Below, piece after piece: positions 6,720 to 13,429 of a DNA stretch of 13,429 nt. Source of the DNA: Bifidobacterium breve (GTDB taxonomy: Bacteria; Actinomycetota; Acidimicrobiia; Acidimicrobiales; Ilumatobacteraceae); NCBI GenBank assembly GCA_945889575.1, contig CAMDBY010000028.1:1-13429 (forward strand). The letters are read 5' to 3'. Below the pieces are notes generated by a model that had not been told where the DNA came from, did not search any database, and saw only the letters and a program-made list of their open reading frames with translations. Made by a program: the position numbers and the translations under genes. Each line of letters starts with the position of its first letter. Within the stretch, counting starts at the first letter, position 1.

Positions 6720-8179
6720 AGTTGTTACGTCGTGTTGTTGCGTTTGTGCTTCTCTGTGGGGTCAGCGCAGTAGTAGTTGTGGTCGATCGTCATTCCGGAA
6801 AACAATCGGTGGGTGCATCATCTGCCATCGTTGAATTTGCAGGTTTCCCACAGGCTTCAGACGGAACTCGTATCAGTACATCATGGTTCTGCCCTGGCGC
6901 AGCTGCGGGTGACGGAATCAGCAGTGCATCTGTCGTCATTGTTAACCCAAGTGACAGTGACTTGACTGCCACAATTAATTTTCTTAGCAATTCACCAGCA
7001 GATGCAGAAACAATTACCGTCACCGCGCGATCACGAAAAGAAGTAGATGTCCTTCGCGGGCGAACGGTCGGTGTAGTTGTTCCTGTCGTTGAAATTATTG
7101 GGTCGTCTGGCTCAGTAGAGCAAGAACTTATTTATGCTGCGGGTGATGTGACATCTCAGTGTGTTTCGCAAACTTCGAGTACGTGGTACTTCGCTGATGG
7201 GTTTACAGCAGAAGGTTCAACACAACGATTGGTACTGACGAATCCGTTTCCTGAAAGCGCCGTAGTCAATGTGTCGTACACCACGACGAATGGTCGCAGA
7301 ACTCCTGCATCACTACAGGGAATTATTTTGGACGCGCGTTCATCCCGCAGTATTTCGTTGGCCGATGCCGGTGCTCAAAACGAAGCGCGATTAGCAGTTG
7401 AAGTCAAGGCATCAACGGGTCAAATAATTGCATCACGTATTCAGCATTATCTGGGTGCAGGACGACTCGGGTACTCCACCACTGTGGGCACTCCCATGGC
7501 CTTGCGTGACTGGTGGTTTACGTCTGGTCGTACGGGTGCAATGGTGTCTGAATTATTGATGGTTTTTAACCCGTCAGATTCTCCCGCGCAGGTCAATGTT
7601 TCATTCTTTGGGGCGGGGATCACTAATGGACTGGGGATTGACCAAACCTCTAAAGCTGCAGCACCTTCAACGGCCATCGATATTCCGGCTGGTGGGATTG
7701 TTGCAACCAATACAGATTCTCTTGCAGATTTACCTAAGGGAGACCACGCGATGGTGGTGTCGGCTGTGAACAATGTTCCGGTGGTGGTGGAACATGTACT
7801 GAGTCAAAGAGTTGGTGGAAGTTCTTTCACGGCTATCACAAATGGAATTCCTGGTGGCTTGGTGTCACAGAAGTGGCGAATTCCAAGTGGATTGTCTAAT
7901 GGTGCACGAAATGCCTTGTCAGTTGTGAACACAACGGGAATGGATGGAACGTTTACGGTGTCGGCGAGTGGTCCTGGTGGCGAGGTGGAATTGCCTCTGC
8001 TTGTTGATGTGGCACTTGGTGCAGCATCGGTGATCAGTATTGACGTACCAGCGGATGTAAAAGATGGGGAAGTAACCATTACTGCAACAGTCCCGGTGGT
8101 TGTGCAACGACGCACTACTCGAGGTCATGGACTAGTAGGTTTCGGAATAGTGGGAGCGCTTCCCATAAGGTCTCGGTAA
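6716..8179 (+). CDS. DUF5719-family extracytoplasmic multi-repeat protein
   Basis: A 487-aa protein with a basic N-terminus (K2, R5, R6) and a hydrophobic helix at about 7-23. It is therefore exported or anchored with the rest outside. The remainder is Val/Thr/Ser-rich and built of four related beta modules. Each opens with an aromatic-rich WxxxxG-like strand, followed by a strand ending in an N-P or N-T turn: WFCPG with IVNPSD (57-80), WYFADG with LTNPF (157-178), WWFTSG with VFNPSD (266-288), and WRIPSG with VVNTTG (387-408). Two cysteines, C59 and C149, fall in the exported part and could form a disulfide. The WFCPG start and placement after a large GT2 protein fit DUF5719, whose function is not established. 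The GTG start has GAGGAA (6705-6710) five bases upstream and overlaps the preceding stop by 4 bases; the stop overlaps the next ATG by one base, so translation is probably coupled through the operon. A glycan-binding or scaffold role is inference. Confidence 0.78.
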   Translation: MKLLRRVVAFVLLCGVSAVVVVVDRHSGKQSVGASSAIVEFAGFPQASDGTRISTSWFCPGAAAGDGISSASVVIVNPSDSDLTATINFLSNSPADAETITVTARSRKEVDVLRGRTVGVVVPVVEIIGSSGSVEQELIYAAGDVTSQCVSQTSSTWYFADGFTAEGSTQRLVLTNPFPESAVVNVSYTTTNGRRTPASLQGIILDARSSRSISLADAGAQNEARLAVEVKASTGQIIASRIQHYLGAGRLGYSTTVGTPMALRDWWFTSGRTGAMVSELLMVFNPSDSPAQVNVSFFGAGITNGLGIDQTSKAAAPSTAIDIPAGGIVATNTDSLADLPKGDHAMVVSAVNNVPVVVEHVLSQRVGGSSFTAITNGIPGGLVSQKWRIPSGLSNGARNALSVVNTTGMDGTFTVSASGPGGEVELPLLVDVALGAASVISIDVPADVKDGEVTITATVPVVVQRRTTRGHGLVGFGIVGALPIRSR

Positions 8180-8625
8180 TGGTACGAATTCTCACGGTCG
8201 CAGGCGCAATGATTGTTGCTCTTGTGGTGTCGTGGTTCCTACGTCGTCGCCAGAACGACGCACCCACACAGGGTGGTTTTGAATTACCAGTGCAACTTGA
8301 TCGAAACGATTTTGCGTCGCCAGAAGCGCCATGGTTGGTTGTGGTCTTTACGTCAGCCACATGCAATACGTGCAATGATGTCGCTACGAAAGCTGAAGTC
8401 TTGTCGTCACACGATGTCGCAGTAGTGCGAGTGGATTACACCACTGATCCGCAGATGCATGCTCGTTACAAGATCGAAGCCGTTCCAACATTGGTCGTTG
8501 CAGATGCTGCGGGAGTCGTGAAAGCTGGGTTTTTAGGGCCTGTTAAAGCACAAGACTTATGGGCAGCAGTAGCTGAATGTCGTGAACCTGGCAGTTCGCC
8601 TGGTTCATGTCAAGAGCACGGTTAA
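8179..8625 (+). CDS. Membrane-anchored thioredoxin-like protein (CNTC motif)
   Basis: A 148-aa protein. Residues 4-21 are a membrane helix, then RRR (22-24), a linker, and a thioredoxin fold from about 36 to 134. The redox motif is TCNTCND with C62 and C65 in the usual place after the FTSAT strand; the cis-proline is at VPT (102-104). The short tail carries two more cysteines, C134 and C144, and a proline/serine segment. The expected activity is dithiol-disulfide exchange. By the positive-inside rule, the RRR cluster after the helix against a single R before it predicts that the thioredoxin domain faces the cytoplasm, unusual for a partner of a secreted protein. The ATG overlaps the DUF5719 stop (TAATG), so expression is coupled. 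The stop is directly followed by the ftsH stop on the other strand. Family membership is secure; substrate and topology are not. Confidence 0.82.
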   Translation: MVRILTVAGAMIVALVVSWFLRRRQNDAPTQGGFELPVQLDRNDFASPEAPWLVVVFTSATCNTCNDVATKAEVLSSHDVAVVRVDYTTDPQMHARYKIEAVPTLVVADAAGVVKAGFLGPVKAQDLWAAVAECREPGSSPGSCQEHG

Positions 8626-10545
8626 CTAAGCCTGAACGTCGCTTGTTGCTGGTGCATCAAGTCCTTGTTGCACCAGACGACCAACGGTTGGTCCGTCGAT
8701 AGTTTCTTCAATAAGTAGAGCTTCAGCAACCAATTCAAGTCCACGGCGATGACGCATTAACACTTCGTGCGCGCGTGTTTCTTGCTCGAGCAAGATGCGG
8801 GAAATTTCGTCGTCAACAAGTTGTGCTGTTGAGTCGCTGTATTCGCGACCACTAGTCATGAGATCTTCACCCAAGAAGACTTGTTGATTTCCGGTCCACG
8901 CCATTGGGCCGATCTTGTCTGACATGCCCCATTCGCGAACCATACGGCGCGCAATTCCAGTTGCTTGTTCAAGGTCGTTTGCTGCACCACTGTTGAGGTG
9001 TCCAAAAATGATTTTTTCGGCCACACGACCACCCATTGCTTTGCAAATTAAATCCTCAAAGAATTCACGTGAGTACGTATGGCGTTCTTCTGGCAATGTC
9101 CATGTGACACCGAGAGCCATTCCGCGAGGAAGGATGGTGACTTTATGCAATGGATCAGAGTGTGGAAGCACTACTGCCAATACTGCATGGCCGCCTTCGT
9201 GGTACGCAGTGGCGCGCTTTTCTTCAGGGTTTAACACCAATGATTCGCGGCGCGCACCCATGACAACACGGTCACGTGCATTTTCAAAGTCGATGCGTTC
9301 AATGGCAAGCGACTCACGACGAACAGCAAAAAGGGCTGCTTCGTTTACGAGGTTTGCAAGATCAGCACCGCTCATTCCGGGTGTAGCACGAGCCATTGTT
9401 TCGAGGTCGACGTCTGTTCCCATGCGCTTGTCGCGTGAGTGAACCTTCAAGATTGCAAGACGTTCTTCATATTCAGGAAGAGGGACAATGATCTGTCTGT
9501 CGAAACGTCCTGGACGAAGAAGTGCGGTATCAAGAACATCAGGGCGGTTAGTGGCCGCAAGAATCACAATGCCTTCGGTGGCTTCAAAGCCGTCCATCTC
9601 TGACAGCAACTGATTAAGAGTTTGTTCGCGTTCATCGTGACCGCCACCAAGTCCTGCTCCACGCTTACGTCCGATGGAATCTATTTCATCGATGAAAATA
9701 ATTGCCTTGCCGAGTTTCTTTGCTTGTGCAAAGAGGTCACGAACACGGCTTGCACCGACACCAACAAACATCTCCATAAAGTCAGACCCTGTGACAGAGA
9801 GGAATCCGACGCCTGCTTCACCAGCAACGGCGCGAGCGAAGAGCGTCTTTCCGGTTCCCGGAGGGCCAACAAGCAAGATGCCTTTCGGAACGCGTGCTCC
9901 GATTTCTTTGAACCGTTCTGGCTTGCGCAAAAAGTCAACAACTTCTTTGATCTCCAGCTTTACGCCGTCGTATCCAGCGATGTCGGAAAAGGTGGTTGAT
10001 GGTTTATCTGCTTGGTAGGCCTTGGCCTTGCTCTTACCAACAGACATGATGCTGCCGGCTTGCCCCATGGCGCGACGTTGCATCCACATAAAAAATGCGA
10101 TGACAAAAGCAAACGGAAGAATAATGGGCAACAAACTGGTGATGAAGTTGGCTTGAGGCGTCTTAAACGAATAGTCGACTCCCATTTGCTTTAACAGTTG
10201 TTCATCAGCATCGCTGAGGTTTACTGATCCGGTTGTGGTGAACTTTGTGCCCGACTGAAGAGTGCCCGAAATAATGTTCGAGGAGTTGTTGATGACGACT
10301 TGTTTGACGTCGCCGTTTTTCACTTGAACGAGGAACTCTGTATAGGTGAGCTTGTCACCAGTGGGTGTCGCGAATAATTGGCTACCGAAAGCGAGGACAA
10401 CTACCGCTGCCACAATGGCCCAAATGGCCCATTTGGGCACAGGCGGCTTACCGTCGGCACCGGGCTTGCCATTGCGCAGACCTTTGATGGGGTTGCGGCC
10501 TTGTGGGTTGCGTGATGGTGGAGGGGGCGGTGGGATATCGCTCAT
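8626..10545 (-). CDS. ftsH: FtsH, membrane-anchored ATP-dependent zinc metalloprotease
   Basis: A complete 639-aa FtsH, the hexameric AAA+ protease that extracts and degrades membrane and short-lived cytoplasmic proteins. Order: a proline-rich cytoplasmic N-terminus (residues 5-37), TM1 (39-58), a small extracytoplasmic domain (about 60-132), TM2 (133-155), the AAA domain with Walker A GPPGTGKT (227-234), pore loop MFVGVG (259-264), Walker B IIFIDEID (282-289), and the second region of homology ATNRPDVLDTALLRPGRFDR (331-350) with R345 and R348. The peptidase has the zinc site HEGGH (449-453) and the third ligand region ANDLEQAT (522-529, D524). All catalytic features are intact. The ATG at 10545 is preceded by a TAGCAT -10 six bases upstream and no Shine-Dalgarno, so the mRNA is probably leaderless. 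It diverges from DUF3499 and ends flush with the thioredoxin gene. The usual tilS-hpt neighbourhood is absent, so I cannot tell whether this is the only ftsH copy. Confidence 0.96.
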   Translation of the reverse strand: MSDIPPPPPPSRNPQGRNPIKGLRNGKPGADGKPPVPKWAIWAIVAAVVVLAFGSQLFATPTGDKLTYTEFLVQVKNGDVKQVVINNSSNIISGTLQSGTKFTTTGSVNLSDADEQLLKQMGVDYSFKTPQANFITSLLPIILPFAFVIAFFMWMQRRAMGQAGSIMSVGKSKAKAYQADKPSTTFSDIAGYDGVKLEIKEVVDFLRKPERFKEIGARVPKGILLVGPPGTGKTLFARAVAGEAGVGFLSVTGSDFMEMFVGVGASRVRDLFAQAKKLGKAIIFIDEIDSIGRKRGAGLGGGHDEREQTLNQLLSEMDGFEATEGIVILAATNRPDVLDTALLRPGRFDRQIIVPLPEYEERLAILKVHSRDKRMGTDVDLETMARATPGMSGADLANLVNEAALFAVRRESLAIERIDFENARDRVVMGARRESLVLNPEEKRATAYHEGGHAVLAVVLPHSDPLHKVTILPRGMALGVTWTLPEERHTYSREFFEDLICKAMGGRVAEKIIFGHLNSGAANDLEQATGIARRMVREWGMSDKIGPMAWTGNQQVFLGEDLMTSGREYSDSTAQLVDDEISRILLEQETRAHEVLMRHRRGLELVAEALLIEETIDGPTVGRLVQQGLDAPATSDVQA

Positions 10546-10551
10546 CTGTTC

Positions 10552-10557
10552 ATGCTA
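10552..10557 (-). promoter_or_regulatory. Leaderless-type -10 box of ftsH
   Basis: On the minus strand this is TAGCAT, ending six bases before the ftsH ATG, the spacing expected when transcription begins at the start codon. No Shine-Dalgarno lies between. A good -35 hexamer is not evident. Confidence 0.45.
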
Positions 10558-10613
10558 CGGGAGCCGTCAGCCCTCGTACCTGCGGCATCGCCTAATTTGT
10601 GGCACACGGTGAC

Positions 10614-10619
10614 TACCGT
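10614..10619 (+). promoter_or_regulatory. Leaderless-type -10 box of the DUF3499 operon
   Basis: TACCGT ends seven bases before the ATG at 10627. A GTG immediately before that ATG (10624-10626) is also in frame, but it is only four bases from the box, closer than a normal transcription start, so the box favours the ATG. No -35 is evident. Together with the ftsH box it fills an 81-bp divergent promoter region. Confidence 0.42.
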
Positions 10620-10626
10620 TTCTGTG

Positions 10627-10857
10627 ATGGCTAGGCAATGCACCCGACAAGGCTGTGTGCATTGCGCCACAGTCACACTGACGTATCAGTATGCGAGATC
10701 TCAGGTCTGGCTTGATGATCTCAGCCCTGAGCGCGATCCACATTCATATGACCTGTGTGACCAGCATGCGAATCGACTGACAGCTCCCTGCGGATGGCAC
10801 TTAGAAGATCGCCGTCAGCGGGTTCATGTGTACAGCCCTGGCCGCCTCGCCGGGTAA
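10627..10857 (+). CDS. DUF3499-family small zinc-ribbon-like protein
   Basis: A 76-aa cytoplasmic protein of an actinobacterial family of unknown function. Hallmarks seen: an N-terminal RQCTRQGC (C5, C10, plus C13), the central strand ATVTLTYQYARSQVWLDDL (14-32), SYDLCDQH (40-47, C44 and H47), and RLTAPCGWHLE (50-60). C5, C10, C44 and H47 are spaced as a possible zinc site. C55 is an extra cysteine, since as I recall the family usually reads APRGW there. The open frame extends upstream to 10552, but those 25 residues overlap the divergent promoter region and lie outside the family start, so the ATG at 10627 is used. The next gene starts 14 bp downstream. In mycobacteria a DUF3499 gene lies near whiB2 and fbiA, matching the neighbourhood here; that is from memory. 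The family call is confident; metal binding is inferred. Confidence 0.87.
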   Translation: MARQCTRQGCVHCATVTLTYQYARSQVWLDDLSPERDPHSYDLCDQHANRLTAPCGWHLEDRRQRVHVYSPGRLAG

Positions 10858-10871
10858 TTATTTTGGATCAG

Positions 10872-11573
10872 ATGGCGTCGCGTCAATCACGAGCAAGCCA
10901 GGTACTGCTGTTCTGGCTTGCTGCGTTTGTAGTAGCAAACTTTGCATCACTTCTCGTGTTGGTAGTGATGGGGAATGGTGGCTCTTCAAGTACTGACATG
11001 TCCACCCTTGATGTGGCACTCAGCGCAACCGCAATGTGGTGTGTGTATCTCTTTGCAACTTCTCAGTTTTTGCAAGTGCCATGGAAAAATTTTCGTGTAA
11101 CAATCGGTGCGACTCTTCTGCGTCGTGATGTAGTGGTTGGTGTTCCATTGGGAATCGCGAGTCAACTTATTTTGGTTAACGCAGTCAACTGGCCGCTTGC
11201 GCGTTTGTTTCCGGAGGCCTTCTCTTTTGATGAGGTGTCAAAGCGTGCATCTGATCTTGTTGATGGAGCACGCGGGGGCTGGGTTGTTCTGCTTGGTCTC
11301 GTTGTCATTGTCGGGGCACCCATCGTGGAAGAAATCGTGTACCGCGGTGTGGTTCAGCCTGGTTTGGTGGCGACATGGGGCCGCACGGTAGGAATAGTGG
11401 CCACCGCCGCTTTGTTTGCAGCAATTCACATGCAACCAGTGGAATTTCCAGGGTTATTTGCCTTCGCATTGGTGCTGGGGTGGGCACGTCACTCAACTGG
11501 CACAATAGGTACGTCCATTGTCACCCATATGGCCTTCAACGCAACAGGGCTTGCGCTTGTAGTGCTTCTGTAG
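10872..11573 (+). CDS. CPBP-family intramembrane glutamic endopeptidase homologue (Abi/CAAX-like)
   Basis: A 233-aa polytopic membrane protein with about six to eight hydrophobic segments. It carries the three family motifs of the Abi/CPBP (Rce1-like) group: EEIVYR (EExxxR: E153, E154, R158), FAAIH (FxxxH: H186) and HMAFN (HxxxN: H219, N223). These polar residues meet inside the membrane and form the glutamate-based protease site. Bacterial members mature or degrade membrane peptides; the target here is unknown. The ATG at 10872 is preferred because the frame upstream to 10794 lies within DUF3499 coding sequence. The ribosome binding site is weak (GGAT, 10865-10868). It lies 14 bp after DUF3499 and 6 bp before the next membrane protein, so all three are probably one transcript. 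Family assignment is strong; proteolysis of a prenylated substrate is not implied. Confidence 0.88.
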   Translation: MASRQSRASQVLLFWLAAFVVANFASLLVLVVMGNGGSSSTDMSTLDVALSATAMWCVYLFATSQFLQVPWKNFRVTIGATLLRRDVVVGVPLGIASQLILVNAVNWPLARLFPEAFSFDEVSKRASDLVDGARGGWVVLLGLVVIVGAPIVEEIVYRGVVQPGLVATWGRTVGIVATAALFAAIHMQPVEFPGLFAFALVLGWARHSTGTIGTSIVTHMAFNATGLALVVLL

Positions 11574-11579
11574 AGAATT

Positions 11580-13429
11580 ATGAATACCAAAATCAACACC
11601 TCCGACATTCAGCAGGAGACAACTGGACCTTCCGTTCGTGCACAGGAATGGACAGCCACATTTAAGTCAATGAGCACCACTGCAGTGTTGCTCGGTGCAA
11701 CGCTGATGGTGTTGTCAGTTCTTCATCCTGATTTGATTTTGCGGAACAACACACCAACGGGTGGTGACATGGGCGCTCATGTGTGGGGGCCCGCGTACTT
11801 ACGTGATGTGTTGTTGCCTCATTGGCGACTAACAGGTTGGAGCATGGACTGGTATGCCGGGCTACCTGTGTACCGGTTTTACATGGTGGTACCGGCACTA
11901 GCCATCGTGGCATTGGACGTTGTTTTGCCGTACGGAATTGCATTCAAAATTATTGTTGCCGCCGGTCTCGTTGCCTTTCCAACGTGTGTGTACATCATGG
12001 GACGCGTCAGCAAATTGCTGTATCCATTACCTGAATTAATGGTTGTTGGTGCCACCATGTTTCTCTTTGATGAGAGCTTCACTATTTATGGTGGCAACAT
12101 CGCTTCCACCATGGCGGGGGAGTTCTCGCACTCCATAGCATTGGCCTTTGCCATTTTGGGTCTTGGGTTTTTTGCGCGTGGTCTAGATGATGGCAAACAC
12201 CGCGGTTGGGCGGCACTGTTTATTGCATTGTCAGCACTTAGCCACGGCATCGTGTTGTTGTTTGTCTTCGGCGGGGCAGTGTTGATGCTCCTCATGCGCC
12301 CTGATCGGCAGCGCTTGAAGTTCGGTATCACAACCTTGGGTTGTGCTGTCTGTCTCTCTGCATTCTGGGTGGTTCCGTTTCTCGGCGGACATGCATTCAT
12401 GAGCGACATGAAGTACGGCTCAGAGCCAGGCGGTGGATCTTTCAAGACCATGTGGGCTATGTACTTTCCCTTGAATACAACGCTCGACATCATATTGATG
12501 ACGCTTGCAACCATCGGTTTTGTTGGTTCGATCTATCGACGACGGTTCCTTGGCATATGGATGGGTGTGTACATCGTCGTATTGATGATTGGCGTCAAAG
12601 TTGCACAAGGTGGTTTGCCAGTAATCGGGTTGCTTTGGAACCCGCGCATCTTGCCTTTCTTGTATCTGCTGCGCTACATGTTGGCTGCAATCGGCGCATA
12701 CGAAGCAGGTCTGTTTATTCGTCGGACTATCGCTGTACAACGCAACCCATTGCAGATTCCATCAGCACCGACAATGAATACTTCAACGTCACTGTTGTGG
12801 CTTGTAGCGGCCTTCTGTCTTGTCGTACTCGGTGTGCGTTATCAGAGTTTGCCATTTGCAACATTGCAGTCGAACGCAACGGGCACTTCATATGGTTGGG
12901 GCCCTGTGTCGTTTCCTGCTCAACGGGCATTCTCAGACGGTTGGTCTCGTTGGAACTTTGAAGGCTACGAAGGCAAGACAACTTTCAATGAATACAACGG
13001 TGTTGTGCAAGCAATGAAGAACCTCGGAGAAGACCCTGCACATGGTTGTGGTCATGCGCTGTGGGAAAATAGTGGCGATCTCAATAAATACGGCACCACG
13101 ATGGCGCTGATGTTGCTTCCATATTGGACCGATGGATGCATCGGCTCTATGGAAGGGCTCTTCTTTGAAGCAGCTGGTTCTACTCCGTATCACTTCATAT
13201 CAGCGGCGGCGTTGTCGAAACAGAGCAGTAATCCGGTTCGGGAATTGCGTTACGACAACAATGATGCAGTGAAGGGCGTTGCCTACATGCGCATGATGGG
13301 TATTCGTTATTACATGGCATATACAGCGGAAGCTATTGCAAAGGCCGATGAGCAAGCCGACTTAGCAAAAGTTGGTACATCGGGACCATGGCATTTGTAT
13401 GAAATTGCTAATACAGCGATTGTTGAGCC
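11580..13429 (+). CDS. PTPS-related/GT-C-like large polytopic membrane protein; 3' end outside window
   Basis: An open frame of 616 codons with no stop before the right edge. After a hydrophilic N-terminus and TM1 (about 33-49), the first outer loop carries NNTPTGGDMGAHVWGP (56-71) with D63 and H67, then WSMDWYAGLPVYRFY (87-101). A second loop has NIASTMAGEFSHS (173-185) with E181. An acidic residue in the first outer loop is typical of GT-C type membrane glycosyltransferases. About ten to twelve further helices follow to about residue 419. The outer C-terminal region (about 420-616) includes WNFEGYEGK (458-466), LLPYWTDGCIGSMEG (512-526), MGIRYYMAY (573-581) and a WHLYEI strand (604-609); C490 and C520 could pair. 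This resembles actinobacterial proteins labelled 6-pyruvoyl-tetrahydropterin synthase-related, a domain name only: nothing suggests pterin chemistry. The start lies six bases after the CPBP stop, with AGAGAA upstream. A sugar-transfer role is inferred from architecture. Confidence 0.77.
   Translation, partial: MNTKINTSDIQQETTGPSVRAQEWTATFKSMSTTAVLLGATLMVLSVLHPDLILRNNTPTGGDMGAHVWGPAYLRDVLLPHWRLTGWSMDWYAGLPVYRFYMVVPALAIVALDVVLPYGIAFKIIVAAGLVAFPTCVYIMGRVSKLLYPLPELMVVGATMFLFDESFTIYGGNIASTMAGEFSHSIALAFAILGLGFFARGLDDGKHRGWAALFIALSALSHGIVLLFVFGGAVLMLLMRPDRQRLKFGITTLGCAVCLSAFWVVPFLGGHAFMSDMKYGSEPGGGSFKTMWAMYFPLNTTLDIILMTLATIGFVGSIYRRRFLGIWMGVYIVVLMIGVKVAQGGLPVIGLLWNPRILPFLYLLRYMLAAIGAYEAGLFIRRTIAVQRNPLQIPSAPTMNTSTSLLWLVAAFCLVVLGVRYQSLPFATLQSNATGTSYGWGPVSFPAQRAFSDGWSRWNFEGYEGKTTFNEYNGVVQAMKNLGEDPAHGCGHALWENSGDLNKYGTTMALMLLPYWTDGCIGSMEGLFFEAAGSTPYHFISAAALSKQSSNPVRELRYDNNDAVKGVAYMRMMGIRYYMAYTAEAIAKADEQADLAKVGTSGPWHLYEIANTAIVE

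Noticed and set aside
8583..8607. TGAACC/GGTTCA inverted arms near the end of the thioredoxin gene as a terminator
   Set aside because: Six-base arms with a 13-base loop, no T-run, and wholly within coding sequence; also partly explained by a repeated CCTGG in the Pro-Gly-Ser tail.
9187..9201. HEGGH instead of the textbook HEAGH at the FtsH zinc site as a possible inactivation
   Set aside because: HExxH is intact, the middle residues tolerate glycine, and as I recall HEGGH is common in actinobacterial FtsH.
10552..10626. Longer DUF3499 start at 10552
   Set aside because: It overlaps the ftsH -10 box and the shared promoter region, and DUF3499 proteins begin close to the first cysteine pair.
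10794..10871. Longer CPBP start inside DUF3499
   Set aside because: This frame overlaps confirmed DUF3499 coding sequence and adds residues unlike a membrane-protein N-terminus; the ATG at 10872 lies just before the first helix.
12341..12961. A 206-codon plus-strand frame inside the last membrane protein
   Set aside because: It overlaps in another frame the uninterrupted 616-codon GT-C-like coding sequence and is rich in Cys, Arg and His, typical of a shadow frame.

Overview
The window reads as chromosomal DNA from an actinobacterium (Actinomycetota), most likely an Acidimicrobiia-type lineage with roughly balanced base composition. Four observations support this: a CofD/FbiA gene for coenzyme F420 synthesis, a DUF5719 secreted protein beside a large glycosyltransferase, a DUF3499 zinc-ribbon-like protein, and several genes that look leaderless (a TANNNT -10 box 6-7 bases before the start codon, with no Shine-Dalgarno). 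No RNA gene, insertion sequence, phage gene or CRISPR array is visible. Coding density is very high and the strand changes five times.

Layout. Positions 1-627 (-) hold cofD, running off the left edge. A 107-bp divergent gap separates it from gmd, GDP-mannose 4,6-dehydratase (735-1721, +). gmd converges, with a 4-bp gap, on a two-gene minus-strand unit: a 99-aa protein with a proline-rich repeated N-terminus (3104-3403), followed by a MOP-superfamily flippase (1726-3051). A 127-bp divergent regulatory region carries a 14-bp motif in inverted copies, one in front of each flanking gene. Rightward from it runs a tightly overlapping operon: a 1062-aa GT2 plus polytopic membrane fusion (3531-6719), a DUF5719 extracytoplasmic protein (6716-8179) and a membrane-anchored thioredoxin-like protein (8179-8625). 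This abuts ftsH (8626-10545, -) with no gap. From the ftsH divergent promoter a third rightward unit starts: DUF3499 (10627-10857), a CPBP-family intramembrane protease homologue (10872-11573) and a PTPS-related/GT-C-like polytopic membrane protein cut by the right edge (11580-13429).

How they fit together. Most of the window concerns the cell envelope: a nucleotide-sugar enzyme (gmd, towards GDP-deoxyhexoses), a lipid-linked glycan flippase, two large membrane proteins with glycosyltransferase-like architecture, and a secreted multi-repeat protein. A reasonable inference is a locus for making, exporting and assembling a surface polysaccharide or glycolipid, with FtsH and the CPBP protein as membrane proteolysis genes nearby. 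From memory, mycobacteria also keep fbiA near whiB2, a DUF3499 gene and mannose/rhamnose sugar genes, so this grouping is probably ancient rather than a recent island. No known defence or mobile system is present. The most interesting items are the mirrored operator-like motif at 3412-3512, the five-residue repeat protein co-transcribed with the flippase, and the four-module DUF5719 protein paired with a thioredoxin that appears to face the cytoplasm.
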